Assembly (NCBI RefSeq): GCF_014197245.1
Contig: NZ_JACIFF010000005.1
Location: forward strand, 310,001 to 374,000
Direction of reading: 5' to 3'
Length of the DNA: 64,000 bases
Origin: Neolewinella aquimaris
Lineage (GTDB): Bacteria > Bacteroidota > Bacteroidia > Chitinophagales > Saprospiraceae
Shown: piece by piece, positions 27,455 to 35,778 of the stretch
How positions within the stretch are numbered: position 1 is the first letter of the stretch
How the letters are laid out: every line of letters begins with the position of its first letter
Position numbers and translations under genes: made by a program
Notes under the pieces: model-generated
The model's database searches: none
What the model saw: only the letters and a program-made list of their open reading frames with translations
What the model was told of the DNA's origin: nothing

Positions 27455-28291
27455 ATGTTTACCATCACCAACCACCTCCTCACCCCCGCCCGCCAGTTCC
27501 CCCTCCGGCACGGCAGCCAGGCCGTCACCCCGCGCTACATCGTCCTGCACTACGACGCGGGCGCTACCCTGGCCGGCAGCCTGAACCACCTGCGGAACAG
27601 CAACCTGAGCTACCACATGCTCATCGACCGCGACGGCAGCAGCACCCAGTGTGTGCCCTTCAACAGAAAGGCCTGGCACGCCGGGCGAAGCAATTACCGC
27701 GACATTTCCGAGGACGTAAATGCCCACGCCATTGGGATCAGCATGGCCAATCGGGGGGCGGTCAATAAGTACGGCGACCGCTACTGGTTGGAGTACGAAG
27801 TTGGGCAGCGGATCGGGGATCCGCTAACCGCCGATCAGGTCGTGAGGGGCTACCACCCCAACGGCGGCTCCGAACGGTACTGGGAACGCTTCCCGAATAC
27901 CCAGGTGGCTGCCTGTCGCGAGATCTGCCGGTCGCTGATCGAAATCTACCCGACGATCGTCGACGTGGTCGGCCACGACGAGATCGCCATCGGTCGAAAG
28001 GTAGACCCGGGACCGGCCTTCCCCATGGCGAGCCTTTATGATCTGGTACCCGACCGGGGTTGGAAGGAACGTCACCTGTACCGCGTCAACACGCCGGGTG
28101 AGACGCTCAACGTCCGCCGGGGGCCGGGCAGCGACACCGATATAAATGGGGTACTGCAGCACGGTCAACTCGTTTACGGCCGCTCGTTCGCCTACCAAAA
28201 CGGCACGGCAACGAAGTGGCTCTCCATCAGCCTCGACGAACGCCACGTGCAGAACGGATTCGTGCACGCCGACCACCTGGAAAAAGTCTGA
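27455..28291 (+). CDS. N-acetylmuramoyl-L-alanine amidase (Amidase_2) with SH3 domain
   Basis: This 278-residue protein has an N-terminal Amidase_2 (PGRP/T7 lysozyme) domain with the zinc ligands H32 (YIVLHYDAG), H174 (VVGHDEI) and D184 (KVDPGP), and a C-terminal bacterial SH3 domain (LNVRRGPGSDTDINGVLQHG). It would cut the bond between muramic acid and the stem peptide. No signal peptide is visible, so it acts after cell lysis, is loaded as cargo, or is exported otherwise. ATG 27455 is chosen over an earlier in-frame ATG that overlaps the immunity gene. Its place in the cargo island suggests a role in particle release or target wall breaching; that is an inference. Confidence 0.88.
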   Translation: MFTITNHLLTPARQFPLRHGSQAVTPRYIVLHYDAGATLAGSLNHLRNSNLSYHMLIDRDGSSTQCVPFNRKAWHAGRSNYRDISEDVNAHAIGISMANRGAVNKYGDRYWLEYEVGQRIGDPLTADQVVRGYHPNGGSERYWERFPNTQVAACREICRSLIEIYPTIVDVVGHDEIAIGRKVDPGPAFPMASLYDLVPDRGWKERHLYRVNTPGETLNVRRGPGSDTDINGVLQHGQLVYGRSFAYQNGTATKWLSISLDERHVQNGFVHADHLEKV

Positions 28292-28296
28292 GCACC

Positions 28297-29091
28297 GTGC
28301 CCACCATCTCCCTCGCCATCCAGAAGGGCGGTTCCGGCAAGACCACCACCGCCCTCAACCTCGCTGCCGCGCTGCGCCGACTGGGGCGATCAGTGCTGCT
28401 CGTCGACCTGGACCCCCAGGCCAACCTGACGCACTCCCTGGGGATACGCGACGAGGAACGACCCAACATCTACCACCTCCTGCACCGAGAGATGAACGGG
28501 GAGCGGGCCGATATCCGGAGCATCGTCACCGTCACGGACAGTGGCCAGGCACTCGTGCCCGCCGGACTGGAGCTCGCCGACGCCGAACTGGAACTCGTGG
28601 CCACCTACGGGCGCGAACACATCGTCAAGCGGCTGCTGCAACCCTTGGTCGAGGAGTACGACTACATACTAATTGATTGCCCACCCGCCGTCGGAATGCT
28701 GACGGTCAATGCCCTGGTGGCCAGCGACTTCGTCATCCTGCCCCTGCAGGCCGAGTACCTGCCGGTGAAGGGGCTGGAGAGCTACTACCGCCACCACCGC
28801 AGGCTACAGCGGACGCTGAATCCGGACCTACGCGTACTCGGAATCGTCCTTTCCCGCTACGACGGGCGCAAGAACCTCCACCTGCGGTCGCGCACCCAGC
28901 TGGAGACCGCCTACCCCGGCTGGCTTTTTCCGACCACCATCCGCACCAACATCGCCCTGGCCGAGGCTCAGGAGGCCGGCCACGACATCTTCACCCACGC
29001 CCCCGCCGCCAACGGAGCGGAAGACCACCTCTCCCTGGCCTACGATGTGGAGAAACGGATCAGAACGGGGGTGCCGGAGGGGGTGCCGTAG
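28297..29091 (+). CDS. ParA-like ATPase in the eCIS locus
   Basis: This 264-residue protein belongs to the ParA/MinD (Soj) family. It has the deviant Walker A motif QKGGSGKTTTALNLAAAL near the N terminus, switch I LLVDLDPQANLT and Walker B-like DYILIDCPPAVGML. The start is taken as GTG 28297, 5 nt after the amidase stop, because the family begins directly before Walker A; a longer in-frame reading overlaps the amidase. There is no ParB gene or obvious parS-like site near, so plasmid or chromosome segregation is unlikely. ParA-type ATPases also position large complexes in cells, so spacing or anchoring of injection particles is possible but unproven. Confidence 0.88.
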   Translation: MPTISLAIQKGGSGKTTTALNLAAALRRLGRSVLLVDLDPQANLTHSLGIRDEERPNIYHLLHREMNGERADIRSIVTVTDSGQALVPAGLELADAELELVATYGREHIVKRLLQPLVEEYDYILIDCPPAVGMLTVNALVASDFVILPLQAEYLPVKGLESYYRHHRRLQRTLNPDLRVLGIVLSRYDGRKNLHLRSRTQLETAYPGWLFPTTIRTNIALAEAQEAGHDIFTHAPAANGAEDHLSLAYDVEKRIRTGVPEGVP

Positions 29092-29120
29092 CCAATAGAC
29101 TCTGCTTTTACCAGATTTTT

Positions 29121-29150
29121 CCGCACCCGCGTCCCCGCCCAAATTAGTTA
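29121..29150 (+). promoter_or_regulatory. GC-rich promoter-like motif before the haem peroxidase gene
   Basis: CCGCACCCGCGTCCCCGCCC followed by AAATTAGTTA sits 3 nt before the ATG at 29153. It closely matches blocks at 2625 and 49825 that also precede genes. The 61-nt gap after the ParA-like gene contains nothing else recognisable. It may be a local promoter giving this gene separate expression. Confidence 0.35.
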
Positions 29151-29152
29151 GC

Positions 29153-30448
29153 ATGCAGTCCCAACAGAATCCGCACTTTCAGTCCCACCAAAAGGATCAC
29201 TTTACCCGCCTCTTTCCCGAGCTGGAAGCGCTCGAGTTGTCGGATGCGGACTGCTGGGCCTACGCCCAGAAAATGATGGACTGGGGCAAGCTCGACAGCT
29301 CGGACTCCACCACCATCACCAACGGGGTGGCCATCTTCAGCCAGTTTCTGGCCCACGACATCACTCTGGACGCCAACAGCCGCCTACGCGCCGGCAACCG
29401 CCTGGCCAACATCGCCAACGATCGCACAATCAACCTGGATCTCGACTGCCTCTACGGCCAGAAAACCCAGGACTTTTACTACGACGCGAAGGACACCGAC
29501 AAGCTGCTTCTCGGCGAGAAATACAGCGACGGCACCCACCACTGGCACGACCTGCAGCGCAACGCCCAGCACAAGGCCATCATCGGTGACAGCCGCAACG
29601 ACGAGAACATCCTAGTCTCCCGCATGCACGTGCTGTTCATCGAGTTTCACAACCGCATGGTGGACCACGTGCGCGCTACCGGCGGACCGCAAAAAGCCTT
29701 CGAAATTGCCCGCCGCCAGGTGATCTGGTACTACCACTGGCTGATCGTCTACGAATTCCTGGGCAAGATGCTCGACCCCAGTCTGCACAGCCGTCTACTG
29801 CGCGAACCCGCCCGCTTTTACCCCTGGCCGGGCCCGCTGCCGCTGGAATTTACCGGAGCCGCCTTCCGGACAGGACACAGCCAGACCAGGGACGAAAACC
29901 GCATCAACGACACCACTGAAAAAAAACTGATGGAGCTCGGCTTTTTCACCGCCATGAAGGAGTTCGTCGACTGGCGCTACCTCTTCGACTTCGGCGACGG
30001 TCGCGTGCAGTACGCCCGCCGGCTCGACACCATGATCGGCCGCTCCTTCCACCGCCTGCCCTTCATCAAGACCGACGACCGGCGCGAGCAGTCGCTGCCC
30101 TTCCGCAACATCCGCCGCGGGGTGGGCTACGGGCTGCCGAGTGGGGAGGCGGTGGCCATGCGCCTCGGTTTCGATCCGCTCACCGTACCGCTTACGCAAA
30201 AACTGTGTACGCCCGGCACCCCGCTCTGGTACTACATCCTGCACGAGGCGGCGGAGCTGGGCAACGACGGGGAGTATTTGGGCCCCGTGGGCGGCACCAT
30301 CCTCGGCGAGTGCTTCCTGACCATTCTGCGGCACGACGACGAGAGCTACCTCAAGCGCTACCCCCGCTGGCGACCCACCCTCGGCCGGGAGCCCCACCGC
30401 TTCGACTTCGTCGATCTCATCAACTTCGTTAACCGTGAAACGCACTGA
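29153..30448 (+). CDS. animal-type haem peroxidase family protein
   Basis: This 431-residue protein matches the animal haem peroxidase (cyclooxygenase-like) family. It has the distal His motif AIFSQFLAHDIT (H68), the conserved GDSRNDENILVSRMHVLFIE segment and the proximal His region QVIWYYHWLIVYEF (H195). It would bind haem and oxidise substrates with peroxide or convert fatty acids. No signal peptide is present. It lies inside the eCIS cargo island, between the ParA-like gene and the second DUF4157 gene, all on one strand. It could be a cargo enzyme or a passenger gene; it lacks the DUF4157-type packaging motif. Confidence 0.85.
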   Translation: MQSQQNPHFQSHQKDHFTRLFPELEALELSDADCWAYAQKMMDWGKLDSSDSTTITNGVAIFSQFLAHDITLDANSRLRAGNRLANIANDRTINLDLDCLYGQKTQDFYYDAKDTDKLLLGEKYSDGTHHWHDLQRNAQHKAIIGDSRNDENILVSRMHVLFIEFHNRMVDHVRATGGPQKAFEIARRQVIWYYHWLIVYEFLGKMLDPSLHSRLLREPARFYPWPGPLPLEFTGAAFRTGHSQTRDENRINDTTEKKLMELGFFTAMKEFVDWRYLFDFGDGRVQYARRLDTMIGRSFHRLPFIKTDDRREQSLPFRNIRRGVGYGLPSGEAVAMRLGFDPLTVPLTQKLCTPGTPLWYYILHEAAELGNDGEYLGPVGGTILGECFLTILRHDDESYLKRYPRWRPTLGREPHRFDFVDLINFVNRETH

Positions 30449-30483
30449 GGACTCCGGATCATTAACCTTACAAGTATTACGTC

Positions 30484-32571
30484 ATGTCCTTCAAATCCAC
30501 CCGCAAGACCCGCCGCCACCGCATTCCCCGCCCCGAAAGCCGGGAAAGCGAACGGCCATTCTTTCAGCCCCTTGCTCCGGCCGCTCCCGTACAGGCCAAG
30601 CTGACCGTTGGTGCCCCGGACGATAAGTACGAGCGCGAGGCCGACGCCGTAGCCAACCGGGTCGTGAGCAGCTCCAGTGACGAGGGCAAAAGCCCCAAGA
30701 TCCAGGCGATGCCGGACAGCCGCATGGAGGAAGACCGCGCCGTACAGGAAAAGCGGGAAGAGGAGGCGGGGGCGCAGGTGCAAAGAGAACCAACCGTTGA
30801 GGAGGAAGAGCCGATTCAGCAAATGGGTGAGGAAGAGGAAGAACCCCTCCAGCAGCAGACCACCGACGAGGAGGAAGAAGAACCGCCCCTACTGGCTAAG
30901 CGTAGCCCGGGTGCAGGGGGATCCGCTAGTGACCAATTAGCAAGTCGCCTACGGCAGCGGTCGGGCAAGGGCAGGGAATTGAGCGGCGGGGTCAGGGACA
31001 AAATGGAAACCGGTTTCGGCCGCGATTTTTCCAACGTCAGTATCCACACCGACGCCGCGGCCGACGAGATGAACCGGGAACTGGGAGCACGGGCATTTGC
31101 CCGGGGGCAGGACGTGTACTTCCGGTCGGGCGAGTACAACCCCGATACCGCCGCCGGCCAGCGGTTACTGGCGCACGAACTGACGCATACGGTGCAGCAG
31201 GGTGGGAGGGCGACCGCGCCAGTCAAGAACCACCATTCCGGAACGGCGGTACAGCGGCAGGCGGTCGCGTTTCCCTGGGAAGGGGTGATCGACACCCGGT
31301 GGAATGCCGCACTACGCAGTACCCCCGCCAACGGGCCCGGTAATTGGATCGCCAGCCTCAACCGGAACACCCGGGTAACGGTGACCGGCAATACGAACAA
31401 TTGGTTAGCGGTAAGCACGACAATCAATGGCAGGGTGGTTAACGGATTTGTACACCGTCGATTGATTTCCCCCATTCCGGCGGCCGGTGTCGTTGGCCTG
31501 GCCAATGCCGATTCACGCCAGGAACGCACGCCCTTTGGCGTCTACAACGTCTATCCCAATTCAGCTACCGGCATCACCGCGGGCGGCAACGATCTGTACG
31601 AAGCGGAATTCCAACGACTGCAGACCGCGTGGAATCACATCAACAACAGCACCGGAGGGATCCGGATCAACGGTAATCCGGCCGACGTCGCCGAAATGAT
31701 CGGCCTGATCGGCAGGCAGATGCAGCGCTCCCAGACCTTCCGCAACCTGATCCTGGAAATTACCGCCGATGCCGCCAATCCCGTGACCATCAATGCCGGG
31801 CGCGATAACGCTTCCTGGATCGACAGTTTCGCGACCAACGCCGTGGACTTACGGGACAACGCATACATCGACGATACCCCCCGGCCGGGCTACGAGTGGG
31901 CGAGCACGCAGGGGGAAATGATGACCCACTGGCTGACGGAGCGCCGCCACGCAGCAGTAGCCGGTGGCGGATTCGGACCAGCCCACGCCGAGCCGCTGGC
32001 CGCCGGAGGAACCCAGCAGCAGTACCGGCGTGATTTAGGAGTCCCGGGCAGGATCGTCTCCCAGGTCAGGAGCAACCAGACCGACGTGGCCGGCAACTAC
32101 GCCGGTATCCACCAGGGCGAATACACGGACGATGCCGGCAACCAACAGATAATTCGCCGGGACGATTCCGGTGGTGACCCGGTACCCTACGAAATCGAAT
32201 ACATCCCCAACGCCCCGTCCGCGGCGGCCCCGGGCACCATTCGCTACAACCGGGTCAGCCTGAGGCTCACCTCTACCTCGGCCAGCACGGAGCAACTCCA
32301 CCTGGAGCTGCGATCGGCCACCGGGGCCGCGGTAACGACCACTTCGCGCGGGGCCGGTCTGGGTTCTCCCCTGTTTCACAGTGAACGACTGGGAAATCTG
32401 GTCCCTACCGGCGCAAACATTACCATCGGCATCATAAAAGACGGCGGCTTCTGGTCCGACGATTTCATCGGTACCCTGGTCTGGAGGCATCCCTTCAATG
32501 CCGATTCCCTGTCGGTCGTCCACGACGGTACCACCTACCGGCTGACGGTAGGATTAAGCATGGACCCATGA
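30484..32571 (+). CDS. second DUF4157 cargo protein with SH3 domain and unknown C terminus
   Basis: This 695-residue protein opens with a basic stretch and the motif VQAKLTVGAPDDKYEREAD, nearly the same as in the WHH toxin. A Glu-rich linker with Gln pairs follows, then the DUF4157 domain with LLAHELTHTVQQ (H231, E232, H235). Next come an SH3-like domain (TRWNAALRSTPANG, VVNGFVHRRLI), an unrecognised alpha/beta region (~350-540) containing GEMMTHWLTERRH, and a beta-rich tail (~580-695). The unrecognised part may be the toxic domain; EMMTH does not match a standard HExxH. The stop overlaps the start of a small lipoprotein gene, so a toxin and immunity pair is possible. Confidence 0.8.
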   Translation: MSFKSTRKTRRHRIPRPESRESERPFFQPLAPAAPVQAKLTVGAPDDKYEREADAVANRVVSSSSDEGKSPKIQAMPDSRMEEDRAVQEKREEEAGAQVQREPTVEEEEPIQQMGEEEEEPLQQQTTDEEEEEPPLLAKRSPGAGGSASDQLASRLRQRSGKGRELSGGVRDKMETGFGRDFSNVSIHTDAAADEMNRELGARAFARGQDVYFRSGEYNPDTAAGQRLLAHELTHTVQQGGRATAPVKNHHSGTAVQRQAVAFPWEGVIDTRWNAALRSTPANGPGNWIASLNRNTRVTVTGNTNNWLAVSTTINGRVVNGFVHRRLISPIPAAGVVGLANADSRQERTPFGVYNVYPNSATGITAGGNDLYEAEFQRLQTAWNHINNSTGGIRINGNPADVAEMIGLIGRQMQRSQTFRNLILEITADAANPVTINAGRDNASWIDSFATNAVDLRDNAYIDDTPRPGYEWASTQGEMMTHWLTERRHAAVAGGGFGPAHAEPLAAGGTQQQYRRDLGVPGRIVSQVRSNQTDVAGNYAGIHQGEYTDDAGNQQIIRRDDSGGDPVPYEIEYIPNAPSAAAPGTIRYNRVSLRLTSTSASTEQLHLELRSATGAAVTTTSRGAGLGSPLFHSERLGNLVPTGANITIGIIKDGGFWSDDFIGTLVWRHPFNADSLSVVHDGTTYRLTVGLSMDP

Positions 32572-33203
32572 CAAACACAGGCTACGGGGTCCCATGCCTG
32601 GCCCTACTTATTTGTATACTTATGTGTCCCAGCTGTGCCGGCCAGACCGTGCCTTCCAATCGAGTTTCCGCCATGACATCACTATCTACGACCCAGGCGC
32701 TGCTCGCCCAACGATTTTCCAGAGACCGACTCAAGGAGGATCGGGTGATATACGACCCCGCCGACTCCCTGATCCCCCTGAGTGGACTGCATACGCTACC
32801 GACCGTACTGCCGCAACTTTCCTTCTACCGGACGAAGATGACTACCAGTTTCGAGAACTACTATAAAGTGGAGGTGATCGTTGCTCAACCGGAAGGCGGA
32901 CAACCCGTGGTGCTATGGTCCCCCCTTTATCGAAATGATTCGCCGGAGTTCACCGCGCTGTTTGTCGGCCTGCAGCCAACGCCCCAAGAGCGTGTGGACC
33001 TGGGACGTGAACTGGCAGAAATGTATGCCAGCCTCTATCCCGGAGGATCCTTTGTACTCGTGCCGGTCGATACCGATCTGAACTATGACTTACTTCGTGA
33101 GGGGCGGCCATTCCGGCGGTTGCAACTGCACTTTTCGCCGGGGGGGAAGGTGACTGCCGTCGAGTGCATCCCGGCGGTGAGTATCGAAGCTCCCGAAAAA
33201 TGA
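32568..33203 (+). CDS. small lipoprotein, candidate immunity protein
   Basis: This 211-residue protein has a hydrophobic N-terminal signal (CLALLICILMCPSC) ending in a possible lipobox, PSC-AGQ, so it is probably a lipoprotein facing the periplasm. The mature part is a mixed alpha/beta domain with no family I recognise. Its ATG overlaps the stop of the second DUF4157 gene (ATGA at 32568-32571), which couples the two genes. By analogy with toxin and immunity pairs, it may protect the producer's envelope from that cargo protein. It could also be an eCIS assembly or anchoring factor. Confidence 0.7.
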   Translation: MTNTGYGVPCLALLICILMCPSCAGQTVPSNRVSAMTSLSTTQALLAQRFSRDRLKEDRVIYDPADSLIPLSGLHTLPTVLPQLSFYRTKMTTSFENYYKVEVIVAQPEGGQPVVLWSPLYRNDSPEFTALFVGLQPTPQERVDLGRELAEMYASLYPGGSFVLVPVDTDLNYDLLREGRPFRRLQLHFSPGGKVTAVECIPAVSIEAPEK

Positions 33204-33213
33204 TCCACCCATA

Positions 33214-34527
33214 ATGACCGCCGCCCAAACGCACGCTACCTCGACGCTACTGCGCAACCTCATCCTCTTCCAGCTTTCCGATTCCGAAGACGAGGGGGAA
33301 CGCCGCGACCTCCTCCGCGAAAGCAGTAAGCTCAGGGAACTTTACCCCTTTCCCAATGCCCCGTGGACGGATGAGGCGCGGGTGGCCTGGCTCCTCGCCC
33401 TGCTGCCCCACGCCGCGCCCGACTTGCTCGACCGCCTCTTGCGCGAACAGCTCACCGAGGCCGGCGACTTCCCCCGGCTGGGCGGTGCCAAGGGCGAACA
33501 TTACCGCGGTATTCTGCCGACCGGGGAGACCGTACTCTTCGTTCTTGCGGGCGACCGTGCCGACTGGCGGGCCGAAGCGCGTACGCTGTTCAGCGGCGAT
33601 CACTTCCTGGCCGAGCGCCGCATTCTCCTTCTGGCCGAGGTACCCCCCGCCGAACCCCGCCTGGCCGGGAAGCTTCTGCCCGATCCCGATGCCGTGGAAA
33701 AGGTGCTCACCGGACACGAAGCCAAGCCCCACTTCAGCACCCGCTTCCCCGCCGAGCGACTGACGACGGGCATGGACTGGGACGACCTCGTTCTCTCCCC
33801 CCGTACCCACGACCAGCTGGCCGAAATACTTGCCTGGATCGAGCACGGCGACACCCTCCTCGGCGACTGGGGGATGAAAAAACGCCTTAAACCGGGCTAC
33901 CGGACACTCTTTCACGGTCCGCCGGGTACCGGAAAAACCCTCACGGCCAGCCTTCTCGGTAAGCGCACGGGGCGGGACGTTTACCGCGTCGACCTTTCAA
34001 TGGTCGTGTCTAAGTACATCGGGGAAACCGAGAAAAACCTGGCCGCCCTCTTCGCCAAGGCCGAAAACAAGAACTGGATCCTCTTCTTCGACGAGGCCGA
34101 CGCCCTCTTCGGCAAGCGTACCGCCACCAAGGACGCCCACGACCGCCACGCCAACCAGGAAGTCAGCTACCTGCTGCAGCGGGTGGAGGCGTTTGACGGG
34201 CTGGTCATCCTGGCTTCCAATTTCAAGAGCAACATCGACGAAGCCTTCATGCGCCGCTTCCAATCCGTCATCCCCTTCCTGCTCCCCTCCCGCGACGAAC
34301 GCCAGCGGCTGTGGGAGAATGCCTGGCCTGTTGACCGCCTTACCTTTGCCGACGGCTGCGACCCCGCCTCCCTGGCGGACGACTACGAGATCACCGGAGC
34401 CACCATCAACAACGTCGTGCAGAAGAGTTGCCTACGGCTCCTGGCCAGCGGCGGGCGCCACGTCAATCAGGAGATGGTGCTGAATGTTTTGCGGCAGGAA
34501 CTGGGGAAGGAGGGGAAGTTGGTTTAG
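33214..34527 (+). CDS. AAA+ ATPase of the eCIS (Pvc15-like)
   Basis: This 437-residue protein has a variable N-terminal ~190 residues and an AAA+ domain with Walker A GPPGTGKT (235-242), Walker B ILFFDEADALFGKR (~288-301) and a sensor region LVILASNFKSNIDEAFMRRF. An AAA+ ATPase of this type is encoded near the end of nearly all PVC/AFP-type loci and is needed for cargo loading or particle assembly. It starts 10 nt after the lipoprotein gene and is the last gene of the co-directional eCIS block; the next gene is on the other strand. Confidence 0.92.
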   Translation: MTAAQTHATSTLLRNLILFQLSDSEDEGERRDLLRESSKLRELYPFPNAPWTDEARVAWLLALLPHAAPDLLDRLLREQLTEAGDFPRLGGAKGEHYRGILPTGETVLFVLAGDRADWRAEARTLFSGDHFLAERRILLLAEVPPAEPRLAGKLLPDPDAVEKVLTGHEAKPHFSTRFPAERLTTGMDWDDLVLSPRTHDQLAEILAWIEHGDTLLGDWGMKKRLKPGYRTLFHGPPGTGKTLTASLLGKRTGRDVYRVDLSMVVSKYIGETEKNLAALFAKAENKNWILFFDEADALFGKRTATKDAHDRHANQEVSYLLQRVEAFDGLVILASNFKSNIDEAFMRRFQSVIPFLLPSRDERQRLWENAWPVDRLTFADGCDPASLADDYEITGATINNVVQKSCLRLLASGGRHVNQEMVLNVLRQELGKEGKLV

Positions 34528-34555
34528 GACACTAAGTTGTTCTCCGCATACCCGA

Positions 34556-35581
34556 TCAATTGCCTGTGTTTACCGACTCTATTATCTCCAGTTGCGCGAT
34601 GACGTCATCCAGCGGAACCGCCGCATCCGCACCTTTGGCAATTGTCGCATACATGCGTTCGAATAGCTCCATCCACTGACCGTCGCGGGTCGTGACCGGC
34701 CCCCGGAAGGGTAATCCCCCGATATCGGTATGCAAGATGCCACGCTGCTCAGGTGGTTCGGTGCCGAAACCGGCATCACCCGGCTCCATCCCCGCCCTCA
34801 ATTGATCCTCCTGTATATCGATGCCGTACTTCACGTAACTGCCCCGGCGGCCGTGGAGGGTATAACGCGGCGTCGGTTCACGCACCAACAGGCTGCAGGA
34901 CAGGCTGACGCGCAGCGGGGAGGCGTACGTGAGCTGCATATCGAAGGCGTCGGGAATATCGGAGCCGGGCCGTTGAATCCACGTGCTTCCGCTTACGTCC
35001 TCGGGTCGGCCGAAGAGGCAAATGGCCTGGTCCAGAATGTGGGCACCCAGATCGTAGAGCATACCGGCTCCCGGACCGGGTTTTTCCTTCCACGGCTTGG
35101 CGTTCGGTTCGGGTTTCCAGCGGTCGTAGCGGGCCTCGTAGTTGATGAGCTCACCCAGCGCCTCACCGTCGAGGAGCTGGCGGACGGTACGAAAGTCGCT
35201 GTCCCACCGCCGGTTCTGAAAAACGGAAAGAGACAATTTTTTACGGCTAGCCAGGTCCCGCAGTTCACGCAATTGGGCGGCCGTAGCGCAGGCCGGCTTA
35301 TCGACCAGCACGTGCTTTCCCGCCTCCAGGGCCGCGCGGGCCAGCTCGTAGTGGGTAGCATTGGGCGTGGCGATGCTGACCAGATCGATGTCCGGGTCAT
35401 TCATCACGGTTTCCGCCCGGTCGGTGGGCTCCAGGCCGGGAAATTCCTCCGCCAGTTCATCGGCCCGACTGGTCACTACGCGGGTAACCCTAAATCCCGG
35501 GTGCGCGCGGTAGAAGGGGGATTGAAGATACCGGCCGGACAGGCCGAAGCCCAGTAGGCCAACGTTGATGGGAGTGTGCAT
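34556..35581 (-). CDS. Gfo/Idh/MocA family oxidoreductase
   Basis: This 341-residue NAD(P)-dependent oxidoreductase has the N-terminal Rossmann motif VGLLGFGLSGRY, the SIATPNATHYELARAALEAG segment and the VDKPACAT motif whose Lys is the family's catalytic residue, then the YDLGAHILDQAICLFG region of the C-terminal domain. Members act on sugars, inositol or related polyols; the substrate cannot be told here. The protein is cytoplasmic with no export signal. It is convergent with the eCIS ATPase, 28 nt apart, and marks the end of that locus. Confidence 0.92.
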   Translation of the reverse strand: MHTPINVGLLGFGLSGRYLQSPFYRAHPGFRVTRVVTSRADELAEEFPGLEPTDRAETVMNDPDIDLVSIATPNATHYELARAALEAGKHVLVDKPACATAAQLRELRDLASRKKLSLSVFQNRRWDSDFRTVRQLLDGEALGELINYEARYDRWKPEPNAKPWKEKPGPGAGMLYDLGAHILDQAICLFGRPEDVSGSTWIQRPGSDIPDAFDMQLTYASPLRVSLSCSLLVREPTPRYTLHGRRGSYVKYGIDIQEDQLRAGMEPGDAGFGTEPPEQRGILHTDIGGLPFRGPVTTRDGQWMELFERMYATIAKGADAAVPLDDVIAQLEIIESVNTGN

Positions 35582-35778
35582 GCGGTATGGTGTTTCCCCA
35601 ACAAGATAGAGCTAGCCGGCGAGCTAAAGCACTTTAGTGGGGTACGGGCGGCGGCGCGCAGGAGCAAGGCAACTTGGTATTCTTCTATTTTTATATGTCG
35701 GGAAATTGGGTGCCCCGCCGAGATATTTTGCCGAACACGGTTACCCCTTACGACCGTTTCAGTAATAAAGCACCCCCC

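Noticed and set aside
1-34527. Prophage or phage tail-like bacteriocin instead of eCIS
   Set aside because: No integrase, terminase, capsid or portal gene is seen, while the eCIS-specific Pvc7-like hub, CIS tape measure, AAA+ ATPase and DUF4157 cargo genes are all present.
1-34527. Type VI secretion system (because of VgrG, PAAR and gp25)
   Set aside because: No TssJ, TssL, TssM, TssK or ClpV-like gene is present in the block; the ATPase is of the Pvc15 type.
34730-35557. Plus-strand 275-residue frame across the oxidoreductase gene
   Set aside because: It is a mirror frame of a gene with clear Gfo/Idh/MocA motifs on the minus strand.
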